12,176 nucleotides of DNA from Stramenopiles sp. TOSAG23-3 (GCA_900128585.1 LT642702.1:1-12176); one strand, 5' to 3'. Numbered from the stretch's first letter, positions 1-8,414 are shown. The notes: generated by a model from the sequence alone, not told the origin. A program made the numbers and translations.

Positions 1-264
1 GTAAAAATTGCCGCCGCAGGTGGAATTGAAAGTATCCTAAACGCGATGAAACAACATGCACAACATGAATCAGTGCAAGTACAGGGGTGTGGTGCACTTT
101 GGAACCTTGCTGTCAAAAATGCTGACAACAAAGTAAAAATTGCCGCCGCGGGTGGAATTGCAGACCTAATCAACTTAGCTAGAAAAAAACACCCACGGAG
201 TGCCAATATCATGAATCATAGCAAAAGATTGCTAGAATACATTGGCGCCCCACTGGATACCTTT
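1..264 (+). repeat. Tandem armadillo-type coding repeats, 132-nt period (last two units)
   Basis: A 27-base block starting GTAAAAATTGCCGCCGC at base 1 recurs at 133-159 with one mismatch, so the period is 132 nt or 44 residues. The unit reads VKIAAAGGI, then a variable helix, then GCGALWNLA and DNK, which is an armadillo-like helical repeat. The second unit diverges after about its first third and leads into the SAM domain, so this is the downstream end of an array that probably continues upstream of the window. Confidence 0.85.
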
Positions 265-3200
265 TCCCCTGCATTCTTTGAAACAGGCCCTGTAAAAGAT
301 TGGCTGGAATCAATAAGTTTTGGAGTGTACTACCAAAACTTCAAAGCTGATGGCTACGATGATCTAGAAACAATTGGCACAATGACGGTGGAAGATTTCA
401 AAGACATCGGCATCACAAAAGGTGGCCACATAAAAAAGTTAATGAGATCCCTCACCACTCTGCAAGCAACGGGGCTCGGCCAGAACAGCAATAGCGACGC
501 GGTAATTAAAAAATTCGAAATGATTCAAACGCTGCATTCGAAAATCGAAGGAGCATGGCAAATAACGACCGTTGAGCATTTGCTATCTACCGTCTTACCG
601 TCGTCAAACGGAGAACGCCAAATCGCCCTGTCCACGCCCGTTGGCGACTCTCAGCTTCTTCCAATCTCTTTCTCTGTGTGGCACGGGGCAAGCGTGGAAG
701 TAGTATATTTTCTTTATACCCTGTACCGGCCAAGCTTGATTTGGACAAGCCCACGTTCCAAGTGGACATTGCTGCACTACGCTGCGCACTTCAAAAGGGA
801 CCATTTACTGCCGTTGTTGATCGCATTAGATTCAAAGCAAGGATGGTTGAAGAAAAACAACAAAGGCGCAACGGCGCTGGACCTCGCCAACCGTTCGATG
901 CACCAAGTTTCTGTCAAACACTTAGCAAACACCCCCCGCGCAATCCAACAGTTTCAAGACACGTATCCAACGATTGCGTCAGAAATTACAGAAAACCGAG
1001 CGGCAGCAGCCAAAGAGTTGGCGGAAAAAGACAAATCTTTGGAATTGGCCAGGAAACGACAATCGGAAGAAATGAAATTAGCTAAAAAACAGGCGTACGA
1101 GGAAGAGCTTCGACGGATCGAGGCGGAGAAACTAAAACGAGAGAAGGAAGAAGAAGAACGGCGAGCAGCAGAGCAAAAACGCGCACTTGACCAAGCCAAG
1201 CAGGACGCCATCGAACAAGCCAAAAGGGACGCTGCAGAAAAAGCTGCCGAGGCTGAGCGCGAGCGCCTTCGTTTAGAAATGAAAGCAAAGTACGAGCAAG
1301 AATTGAAAGAACAGCAGCAGCGGGAGATTGAAGCGGAAGCAAAAGCCAAAGCGGAGAGAATCCGGAAAGAAGCCGAACATGCCAAACAGGATTTAATCGA
1401 AGCAGAAAACGCCAAACGCGCAGTCAAACTATGGTTGAGTGGGTTGAACTTGTCCATGTACTATGATACAATGATAAACGAAGGGTACGACGATCTAAAC
1501 ACAGTGCGCTCCATTACAGAAGAGTCATTAGCAGCAATGGGGATTGAGAAAGTGGGGCACGTGGCAAAATTGACAAATGCAATACGGGCGTTGTCCAACC
1601 GCTACAGTGCTATGTCCACAGCATCGTCCGGAAGCGGGTCAATTGCTTCGGCAAATGATGTGGGTAAGATTGTTTTGAATTACAATTTTCAAATACGTGG
1701 TCGAAATCTTTCAAAACGAAAGGGGACAAAAGTGGTTTTAGCAAACACAAACGATGCACAGAACACTCCGCTAGTCGCAAAATTGACCAAATCGTCGACC
1801 CTGGAGCGGGAGGCACAGGTCCTTCGGTTGCTGAAGGCAAAACACGGGGACTCAGCAAATGAATACGTGGTCAAATTGTACGATTACATTGAAAACTACG
1901 ACCATGACGGCACTAGCGCTCTGGTCCTAGAACGTGGCGTTGACCATCGTGGAACCTTGGCCGACCGCTTTGCCTCGCACCACGACAAACAACCCTTCAT
2001 ACAAAAAATTTCCGTGGCGTACGAGATATTGCAAATTGGCCAATTTATTCACCAGGCAGGCTTAGTATGGGGAGATGTAAAGCCTGGGAATTTTGTCTGC
2101 TTCAACGTGAACAACGCATTCCGTTACAAAGCAATCGATTTCGACAGCTGCTTTTATTCCACCGTAAACGCGGACAACGGTGCCGCCCCGTCATTAGGCA
2201 GCGAGATTCCATTCAGCTCAGAGATACCATCTCTTGAAATGCTGGTCACACCAGGGTTTATCGCCCCAGAGCGTGCTGAAATGTTGGCGCTGCAGAAGGA
2301 AGAGACCTCGGACACCGGCAAAGTGTTTCCTGCGATCGGCAGCAAGCAAGACGTTTTCATCTTTGGGTTAATTTTGTACCGCCTGTTTACAGGGGAAGAG
2401 TACTTTCCCAGCGAGCAGGTTGAAAACGGTGAGTATGAAAAGATTTTAGCTAGCCAGAACTTCAAGCCTGTTTTCCCCAAAAGTCTGCGGGGGGATGTGC
2501 GAAAAATTCTGGGAGAAATGATGCGCCGTGATCCCATCGATCGAGCGTCGTTCGATCAGATTCTGAACCATTCCGTGTGGAACTCTGAATCAAGTGTAAG
2601 AATGTCCACCATTGTAAACAGGCTGGATTCGGTGGAGCAGAAGATTTTGGAGAGCATTGAAGATGGGTTTGGCCGCGTTGAAGATCAGTTGGAGGGGTTG
2701 GGGCAAAAAATGGACAGTGTCTTCCAGCTCATTGTGAATTTGCAAAACAGTAAGTACCCATACTTCTGCTTCTGCCTTCCCGAAGTGCGCGAAAACGGGG
2801 GCGGCATGTTCGAGTGGGTCGATGCAATCAAGAAGGGCACCCTGGAAAGAATTGGGTGGTCGCGCTACTTTCGTTTTTATGTTCTTGACGAAGGACCGAT
2901 GTTGCTCCCTGGACTGTGCAAGGAGCTGGACGAGCCGTTACCCGACAAGAAAGGTATTGGTGTGGAGCTGCCTGGAGCACTCCTGAAGAAGATCGCACCG
3001 TACATGTACTTCATGTCGAAGATGATTGCCATGGCCGTCAAGGTCGGCAAGTACATACCAATGGCACGGCCGTTGACGGACGCAATCAACTTTGACTTAC
3101 TATCGGACAGTTTTAAGCTGATTGTGGGAGTTACAGGGCAAATGAAGAAGGTGGAAGGGTACATAAAGAAATTTGAAACGAACATGAAAACCATTGCAAA

Positions 3201-3780
3201 ACAAGACAAAATGACAAAGGCAGCCCGCGGTGAAGATTCTACGATGGCAGTTCAGGCGCTGGAAGTGATGGAACAGGTTTTTGGAAAAGACGGATTTGGC
3301 GAAAAGGGTTGGAAGAAGTTTGTGACCAGTGGAAAGATTAAAAAGGTCTATCGTAAAAGTGATGGTTCCATCCATTGGGTGGCGGCGGCGCACGTTTCAT
3401 CGCTCGAGAAACATGGGTATGCCGTTGACCAACGGTTGGGATTGATGGGCGATGGCGGAGGCAACGGAGGAAAGCCGACAGCATCAAAACAACAGAAACT
3501 GTCAAAGGAGGAGGCAATCGCTTACCATGGATTTCATGTGAACAAGTCAAGCTGGAAACCAAACGGCTCTTCAAACGTTTGCTCAAATTGTGACGTAAAA
3601 TTTACGTTTGTAAAGCGACGGCACCATTGCAGAAAATGTGGGGAGCTTGTGTGTGGTAAGTGCAGCACACAAAATGTTTATGTTGCAGACATAGGCGGCA
3701 GAAAATTGCGAGTGTGCGATGCATGCTTTGGCATGAAGAGTTGGGTTGAGTGGAAAAATTTATCCGTGGGAGGAAAGTGA
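1..3780 (+). CDS. Multidomain ARM-SAM-ankyrin-SAM-kinase-FYVE protein (5' partial)
   Basis: The frame is open from base 1 and ends at TGA 3778-3780 (1259 codons). The first Met, at 46, lies inside a repeat and is not the start. Counting codons from base 1: armadillo repeats 1-85; SAM 98-155; ankyrin-like repeats about 203-308; charged Lys/Glu/Ala coiled coil about 330-473; second SAM 475-532; kinase-like domain about 555-862; short coiled coil 873-918; a conserved-looking C-terminal segment 919-1131; FYVE finger about 1185-1250. The kinase-like domain shows VAK Lys594, Glu604, DVKPGN (Asp692, Asn697), DFD (Asp713), APE 755-757, Asp784 and Arg848, but no clear glycine loop. The FYVE finger has four CxxC pairs and RRHHCRKCG, which in this family binds PI3P on endosomes. 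I infer a membrane-recruited, SAM-oligomerised signalling scaffold or kinase. I do not recognise an orthologue. No signal peptide or membrane segment is visible in the part present. It converges on the isoleucyl-tRNA synthetase gene. Confidence 0.9.
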   Translation, partial: VKIAAAGGIESILNAMKQHAQHESVQVQGCGALWNLAVKNADNKVKIAAAGGIADLINLARKKHPRSANIMNHSKRLLEYIGAPLDTFSPAFFETGPVKDWLESISFGVYYQNFKADGYDDLETIGTMTVEDFKDIGITKGGHIKKLMRSLTTLQATGLGQNSNSDAVIKKFEMIQTLHSKIEGAWQITTVEHLLSTVLPSSNGERQIALSTPVGDSQLLPISFSVWHGASVEVVYFLYTLYRPSLIWTSPRSKWTLLHYAAHFKRDHLLPLLIALDSKQGWLKKNNKGATALDLANRSMHQVSVKHLANTPRAIQQFQDTYPTIASEITENRAAAAKELAEKDKSLELARKRQSEEMKLAKKQAYEEELRRIEAEKLKREKEEEERRAAEQKRALDQAKQDAIEQAKRDAAEKAAEAERERLRLEMKAKYEQELKEQQQREIEAEAKAKAERIRKEAEHAKQDLIEAENAKRAVKLWLSGLNLSMYYDTMINEGYDDLNTVRSITEESLAAMGIEKVGHVAKLTNAIRALSNRYSAMSTASSGSGSIASANDVGKIVLNYNFQIRGRNLSKRKGTKVVLANTNDAQNTPLVAKLTKSSTLEREAQVLRLLKAKHGDSANEYVVKLYDYIENYDHDGTSALVLERGVDHRGTLADRFASHHDKQPFIQKISVAYEILQIGQFIHQAGLVWGDVKPGNFVCFNVNNAFRYKAIDFDSCFYSTVNADNGAAPSLGSEIPFSSEIPSLEMLVTPGFIAPERAEMLALQKEETSDTGKVFPAIGSKQDVFIFGLILYRLFTGEEYFPSEQVENGEYEKILASQNFKPVFPKSLRGDVRKILGEMMRRDPIDRASFDQILNHSVWNSESSVRMSTIVNRLDSVEQKILESIEDGFGRVEDQLEGLGQKMDSVFQLIVNLQNSKYPYFCFCLPEVRENGGGMFEWVDAIKKGTLERIGWSRYFRFYVLDEGPMLLPGLCKELDEPLPDKKGIGVELPGALLKKIAPYMYFMSKMIAMAVKVGKYIPMARPLTDAINFDLLSDSFKLIVGVTGQMKKVEGYIKKFETNMKTIAKQDKMTKAARGEDSTMAVQALEVMEQVFGKDGFGEKGWKKFVTSGKIKKVYRKSDGSIHWVAAAHVSSLEKHGYAVDQRLGLMGDGGGNGGKPTASKQQKLSKEEAIAYHGFHVNKSSWKPNGSSNVCSNCDVKFTFVKRRHHCRKCGELVCGKCSTQNVYVADIGGRKLRVCDACFGMKSWVEWKNLSVGGK

Positions 3781-4103
3781 AAAAAGAATGAAAAGAGGTG
3801 GGTATTTTATTGATTATTAAAATCTCACGAGCAGAGAGATAACTTCGCAGTGTTATTTATATTAAAGAAGATAAATTTTGAGTTAGGATGATTAGGGTAT
3901 GAGGAAGCTAAATTTAATTACTTAAATAACAGCCAATTTTTCGTTTTTAAAAAGAGGTGGAGGGTGTTGTAGAATAGAGGCGCATGGGTGAAGTAATTAT
4001 TTTACGAGAACGTGTTAGTGAAAACACACATACTGATTGAAAATAATTAAGGAAAATATCTCCTCCGTGCGCCTCGCGAGCCATGACCCTCGTCCTCCCC
4101 CTC
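3781..4103. other. Convergent intergenic region (3' ends of two genes)
   Basis: This gap lies between the stop codons of the kinase/FYVE gene (plus) and the isoleucyl-tRNA synthetase gene (minus). It is A/T-rich with no credible ORF or RNA gene. ATTAAA occurs at 3816-3821 and again at 3861-3866, downstream of the first gene, and could serve as a poly(A) signal. Such hexamers are common by chance in this composition, so I do not call them separately. Confidence 0.7.
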
Positions 4104-7100
4104 CTAGTTGGTCCCTGCGGCTTCCAACTTGACTGTGATATCGTCCACACCGACATTGCTACTCTTCAGCGTAAGCTCAATCTTCCCGTCCGCAATGTCA
4201 AAGATTTCGCTGCCTAGAACGCTCACATCGGCGGGAAGATTGGCCAGGGGGACCATGGTGGTCCTGATCGTTTCCTTGACCATGCCCATGTTGGCCTTCA
4301 GGGCGGCCTCGATGGCGGTGGAGGCAGCGTCGTCAGAAATCTTGTAGAAGACTTCCACCTCATCCCCCACGCGAAGGCCGAGGGTTTTGCGGAGTTTCTG
4401 AACCCGGCTAATAACTTCCCTTGCCACGTACGTCTGCCGCATGGCATCGTCCGCGCGGGTGTCAATGATCACCACGATGTCCCCGGCCTTGGTGGTCTGG
4501 GCTTCGTAGACTTTTTTGTCGCCCGAAAATTCACGGTGGATCACGAGCTCCCCTGTCAGGACTTCGCAGCCCGCAAGCTCGATCTTGCCGTCGTCTTCGA
4601 ACTGGATGATTTGCTCGTGGGTCAACTTTCCAATCTCCTTGCGGACTTTCCCAAAGCTCTTCCCTAGCTTCCTCCCAAGAATTTTGTTGTCCGCCACCGC
4701 CTTGAACTTGCACCATTTTCCCTCCTCGTTGGTGGCTTCCACGTCCATGCACGTCAGCTCCGTCTTGATGTAATGGCGCAATTTTTCCACGGCCGCAAGC
4801 TTGGCCGGGTTCCGGCTCACGACGATGATCTTTGCGAGCGGCATCTTCATGGAGATGCTGCGGCGCTCGCGCACGACGCGGCCAAGGTCGACGATATCCT
4901 GCAGGACGGAGACCTGCCCCTCGATTTCATCGTCGAGGCGGGATGGGTCGAATTTCGGGACGTTCTCGAAGTGCACACTTGCGGACGGGTCCAACGTCTT
5001 CTCGGTCGATTTCGCAGTGGCAATGCCGCCCAAAATGCGCAAGTGCTGGTATATGTACTCCGCAAAGTAGGGAGTGAACGGCGCCATGATGCGGGATAGG
5101 GTCAGCAGTACCTCGTACAGGGTCGAGAGCGCCCTGCCCGTGTCCTCCGGGCCATCGCTCCCCTTGAGCCGGGGACGGTTGAGGCGGACGTACCACTTCG
5201 TCAATTGCTCGATGAACTTTACCAGGGCCGGGATCACCGTGTACAGCCGGTACGCTTTCATTTCTTCGTGCACGTACTTGATCAGGTTGTGCAGCGAGGC
5301 TTGGATCCAGAAGTCCATCAGGTTCGTCGACTTCTTCGCCTGCTCCGAGGAGGGCGTGAAGCCTTTGCCGGTCGTGTTCTGGAGGCGGGACACGTTCTGG
5401 AACATAAAGCGAAAGGCGTTGTACCACGGAAGGAACAGGTCGCGAAGGACGGACTTTACGCCGTCTTCCCGAAACTTCAGCTCCTCCGCCCGAACGACGG
5501 GGGAGTTGATCAGGTACAGGCGGAGGGCGTCCGCGCCGTACTTGTTGACGACGATCTTCGGGTCCGGGTAGTTCATCAGCCGCTTGCTCATCTTCTTCCC
5601 GTCTTCCGCCAGAACCAGGCCGTTGACGACCAGGTTCTTGAACGCTGGCTTGTCGAAGAGGGCCGTGGAGATGACCATCAGCGTGTAGAACCACCCGCGG
5701 GTTTGGTCCAGGCCTTCCGCAATAAAGTCGGCCGGGAAGCCTTTCTCGAACGTCTCCTTGTTCTCGAAGGGGTAGTGCTGCTGGGCGTACGGCATGCTGC
5801 CGCTCTCGAACCAGCAGTCCATGACTTCCGGGACGCGTCGCAGGACCCCCTTGCCCATCTTGGACGGGATGGTCAGGTCGTCGATGTTCTCACGGTGGAT
5901 GTCTTCGACTTTTGTCCCGGTCAGCTCCTCCAGCTCCGCGATGGACCCGACGCACACGGATTCCTCCCCGTCGTCGCTCACCCAGATCGGGAGCGGGGTA
6001 CCCCAGTACCTGTTCCTGCTGACGCACCAGTCGCGCGCGTTGCTCAGCCAGTTGTGGAACCGGCCCTCTTTGACCGAGCGGGGGACCCAGTACGTCCCTT
6101 CGGTGTTGTTCTTGATCAGCTTGTCCTTGATGGAGGTGACGTCGATGAACCACGACGGGATGACGCGGTAGATAAGCGGGGTATCGGACCGCCAGCAGAA
6201 CGGGTAGCTATGCTTGATGGCGCTCTTCTTGATCAAGCGGCCGCGGGACTTCAGCTCGGCGCAGATCCCTTCGTCGGCCGCCTTCACGTGCTGGCCGACG
6301 AACCCCTTGACTTCCTCGGTGAAGTTTCCGTTCGCATCGAGTGGGCAAGGGATGGGCTCGCCCTTCTCAATGACCCCGTGGGCCATGCAGACCCGGTAGT
6401 CATCTTCTCCAAAGGCCGGGGCCTGGTGGACGACCCCGGTGCCGCTGCTGTCGTCGACGTACGCGTCCGTGCAGACCACGAAGCTCCCGTTGCCGGCCCG
6501 GTCGCCGAAGTAGTCGAAGAGGGGGGTGTAGGCCAGGCCCTTGAGCTCGGACCCTTTGTACTTTTGGACGACCTCGAACTCTCCCCCTTTGTACTTCTTG
6601 CCCTTCTTGATGCCTGGGTACATTTCGCACAGGCGGGTCTCCATCAATATGTACACCTTTTCCGTCTTCAGGTCCTTGTACTTGACGTAGACCATTTCCG
6701 GGTTCACGCAGAGGGCCAAGTTGCTGGGGAGCGTCCACGGGGTGGTCGTCCACGCCAAGAAGGCCACGTCGGGGTCGCTGACCAGCGGGAAGGACACGAC
6801 GACCGCCGGGTCGTTGACGTCCTTGTAGTTTTGGGAGGCCTCGAAGTTCGACAGGGGGGTGTTCAGGACCGTACTGTACGGCATGACCTTGAAGCCCTTG
6901 TACACGAGGCCTTTCTTCCATATTTCCGAGAACGTCCACCACACGCTCTCCATGAACCACGGCTCCATGGTCTTGTAGTCGTTCTCCATGTCGATCCACC
7001 GGCCGAGGCGCTTGACCATGATTTCCCACTCCTTCGTGTACCGGGACACGGCCGCGCGGCACTCTGCGTTGTACGCCCGGATGCCCATCTTCTCGACGTC

Positions 7101-7439
7101 GGACTTGCTCTTGATGCCAAGCTTTTTGTCGATGATCAGCTCCACCGGGACCCCGTGGCAGTCCCAACCGAAGCGGCGCTGGACGTTGTGGCCGGTTTGG
7201 TGGGCCCACCGTGTCACGGTATCTTTGATCGTCCCGGCAAGGATGTGCCCGTAATGGGGGAGCCCAGTCGCAAACGGAGGGCCATCGTAGAACGTGTACA
7301 GAGGCTTGTCCTTGTTAAGCTCCAGTGACGTCTTGAACGCGTCTATCTTGTTCCAAAACTCAAGCGTGTCCGCCTCCTCGTTCGCAAAGTCCAGCCGGTC
7401 CGGAATGTTCGGCACTTCCCTCGGTTCACCAGACAACAT
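4104..7439 (-). CDS. IARS1: Isoleucyl-tRNA synthetase, cytosolic type
   Basis: Class I aminoacyl-tRNA synthetase that charges tRNA-Ile with isoleucine and edits misactivated valine. The 1111 residues are close to the length of yeast cytosolic IleRS and shorter than the animal enzyme, which has an extra C-terminal extension. Visible motifs are the HIGH signature as HYGH (62-65) after YDGPPFATGLP; the CP1 editing domain with WTTTPWTLPSN and GTGVVHQAPAFGEDDY (about 332-348); DWCVSRNRYWGTPLPIW (about 461-480); GLDQTRGWFY; and KMSKR (616-620) followed by LMNYPDP. An anticodon-binding helical domain follows (about 700-760, with WYVRLNRPRLKG), then the eukaryotic/archaeal-type C-terminal region. The ATG at 7439 is the first after an in-frame stop (TAA at 7463-7461). 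The N-terminus is not a mitochondrial presequence, so I infer a cytosolic enzyme. There is no intron; the stop is TAG. The gene is G+C-rich compared with its surroundings. Confidence 0.98.
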   Translation of the reverse strand: MLSGEPREVPNIPDRLDFANEEADTLEFWNKIDAFKTSLELNKDKPLYTFYDGPPFATGLPHYGHILAGTIKDTVTRWAHQTGHNVQRRFGWDCHGVPVELIIDKKLGIKSKSDVEKMGIRAYNAECRAAVSRYTKEWEIMVKRLGRWIDMENDYKTMEPWFMESVWWTFSEIWKKGLVYKGFKVMPYSTVLNTPLSNFEASQNYKDVNDPAVVVSFPLVSDPDVAFLAWTTTPWTLPSNLALCVNPEMVYVKYKDLKTEKVYILMETRLCEMYPGIKKGKKYKGGEFEVVQKYKGSELKGLAYTPLFDYFGDRAGNGSFVVCTDAYVDDSSGTGVVHQAPAFGEDDYRVCMAHGVIEKGEPIPCPLDANGNFTEEVKGFVGQHVKAADEGICAELKSRGRLIKKSAIKHSYPFCWRSDTPLIYRVIPSWFIDVTSIKDKLIKNNTEGTYWVPRSVKEGRFHNWLSNARDWCVSRNRYWGTPLPIWVSDDGEESVCVGSIAELEELTGTKVEDIHRENIDDLTIPSKMGKGVLRRVPEVMDCWFESGSMPYAQQHYPFENKETFEKGFPADFIAEGLDQTRGWFYTLMVISTALFDKPAFKNLVVNGLVLAEDGKKMSKRLMNYPDPKIVVNKYGADALRLYLINSPVVRAEELKFREDGVKSVLRDLFLPWYNAFRFMFQNVSRLQNTTGKGFTPSSEQAKKSTNLMDFWIQASLHNLIKYVHEEMKAYRLYTVIPALVKFIEQLTKWYVRLNRPRLKGSDGPEDTGRALSTLYEVLLTLSRIMAPFTPYFAEYIYQHLRILGGIATAKSTEKTLDPSASVHFENVPKFDPSRLDDEIEGQVSVLQDIVDLGRVVRERRSISMKMPLAKIIVVSRNPAKLAAVEKLRHYIKTELTCMDVEATNEEGKWCKFKAVADNKILGRKLGKSFGKVRKEIGKLTHEQIIQFEDDGKIELAGCEVLTGELVIHREFSGDKKVYEAQTTKAGDIVVIIDTRADDAMRQTYVAREVISRVQKLRKTLGLRVGDEVEVFYKISDDAASTAIEAALKANMGMVKETIRTTMVPLANLPADVSVLGSEIFDIADGKIELTLKSSNVGVDDITVKLEAAGTN

Positions 7440-7734
7440 GTTGAGCGCAATGGTGGTGTTTTAGAATGGGTAGAAAAGGTGTATTGTAAACAACAACAAA
7501 AAAGAGAAGTAGAAATACAGTGCAAATACGTTGAACTTGCTTTCTCTCAAAATTCTCAATCAAAACTAACATTTGTTGATCCTACTTTCCTTTCCATCTT
7601 TTCTTCTCTTTATATATAATATATAATAATAATTACTTTGTATATATAAATACATAGCTTATTAATTATAATAGAGAGAAGACGACGTCTTCTTCTATCA
7701 CATAATAATAATAATACGAAAAAAAAATATTATT

Positions 7735-7789
7735 AAAAAAAAAAGAAGATCTTCTTCTTTTTCTTCTTTTCTTCTTTTTTTCTTTTCTT
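7735..7789. repeat. Purine tract abutting pyrimidine tract (palindromic junction)
   Basis: Fifteen purines (7735-7749) are followed directly by forty pyrimidines (7750-7789), both GAA/TTC-like. The junction is a perfect 14-base palindrome, AAGAAGATCTTCTT, at 7743-7756. The repeat therefore switches strand polarity at one point, which gives hairpin potential. Confidence 0.8.
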
Positions 7790-7933
7790 GTGGCGAAGAA
7801 TTAATTTGCTTATAATGTTAAAAGCATAGAGAGAGTATAGAGAGAGGAGGCGAAAGTAATGAAAGTAATGAAAGGATTGAATGACTAGACTGCGTATCTA
7901 ACACCATCCATCCATCTTTCTTTTCTTTACTAA

Positions 7934-8410
7934 TAGTCTAATAAATATATTCCATGGCTCTGAAAAACGATTTAAAGATTTCATTATAGTCTAATATATA
8001 TTTAAAGTAAACTTATCTATATAATAACATATTCATATATTATTTATATTATATTTATATTATTATATTACCTATATATAATTAATATTATTATAATTGT
8101 ACTTTATATTATTTTATTCAATAGAAAAGAAGAAGAATTCTTTCTTTCTTTCTTCTTCTTTCTTCTTTCTTCTTTCTTCTTTTTCTTCTTCTTCTTCTTT
8201 CTTCTTCTTCTTCTTCTTCTTTCTTCTTCTTCTTCTTCTTTCTTCTTCTTCTTTTTCTTCTTCTTTCTTCTTCTTCTTCTTTTTTTTCCCCATCATATCT
8301 CACCACATAGGAGACAGGAAGAGGATCGATGATTATTGTATTATAATTTTATTATTTATTATATTTTCATCATATCATCATCGCGAAGAAAAAATAATAA
8401 TAGTCTAATA
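7934..8410 (+). repeat. Dispersed 10-mer TAGTCTAATA, three exact copies
   Basis: TAGTCTAATA occurs at 7934-7943, 7987-7996 and 8401-8410, all on the plus strand. A one-base variant, TAGACTAATA, lies at 10042-10051 upstream of TELO2. Its function is unknown. It could be a protein-binding word or simple drift in A/T-rich DNA. Confidence 0.5.
8138..8291 (+). repeat. 154-nt uninterrupted polypyrimidine (TTC/TTTC microsatellite)
   Basis: Every base from 8138 to 8291 is C or T on the plus strand. The units are mostly TTC with interspersed TTTC and runs of T. The low-complexity reading frames across it (Ser/Phe on plus, Lys/Glu on minus) are by-products of the repeat. Long tracts of this kind can adopt triplex (H-DNA) structures. 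Confidence 0.95.
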
Positions 8411-8414
8411 ATAA

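Noticed and set aside
46-48. ATG at 46 as the start of the kinase/FYVE gene
   Set aside because: The frame is open to base 1, and the same repeat sequence continues upstream of this Met. It lies within an armadillo unit, so the true start is outside the window.
954-1457. 167-codon minus-strand Ser/Ala-rich frame
   Set aside because: It is the complement of the Lys/Glu/Ala coiled coil in the first gene, so the Ser/Phe/Ala content is expected and not a gene.
3839-3856. Small hairpin ATAAC-8-GTTAT as a terminator or histone-type stem
   Set aside because: The stem is only five base pairs in A/T-rich DNA and is expected by chance.
4927-5694. 255-codon minus-strand frame within the IleRS gene
   Set aside because: It is in another frame of the same strand as the synthetase. 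Its Arg/Pro/Gly-rich content is a by-product of the G+C-rich gene.
5205-7328. 707-codon plus-strand frame as a gene
   Set aside because: It is fully antisense to a strongly supported IleRS, with skewed repetitive composition and no recognisable motif.
8138-8291. CRISPR-like array
   Set aside because: The units are 3-4 base microsatellites without spacers, in a eukaryotic context.
8097-8408. Ser/Phe-rich plus-strand frame and Lys/Glu-rich minus-strand frames over the TTC tract
   Set aside because: They are pure translations of a microsatellite with no non-repeat domain.
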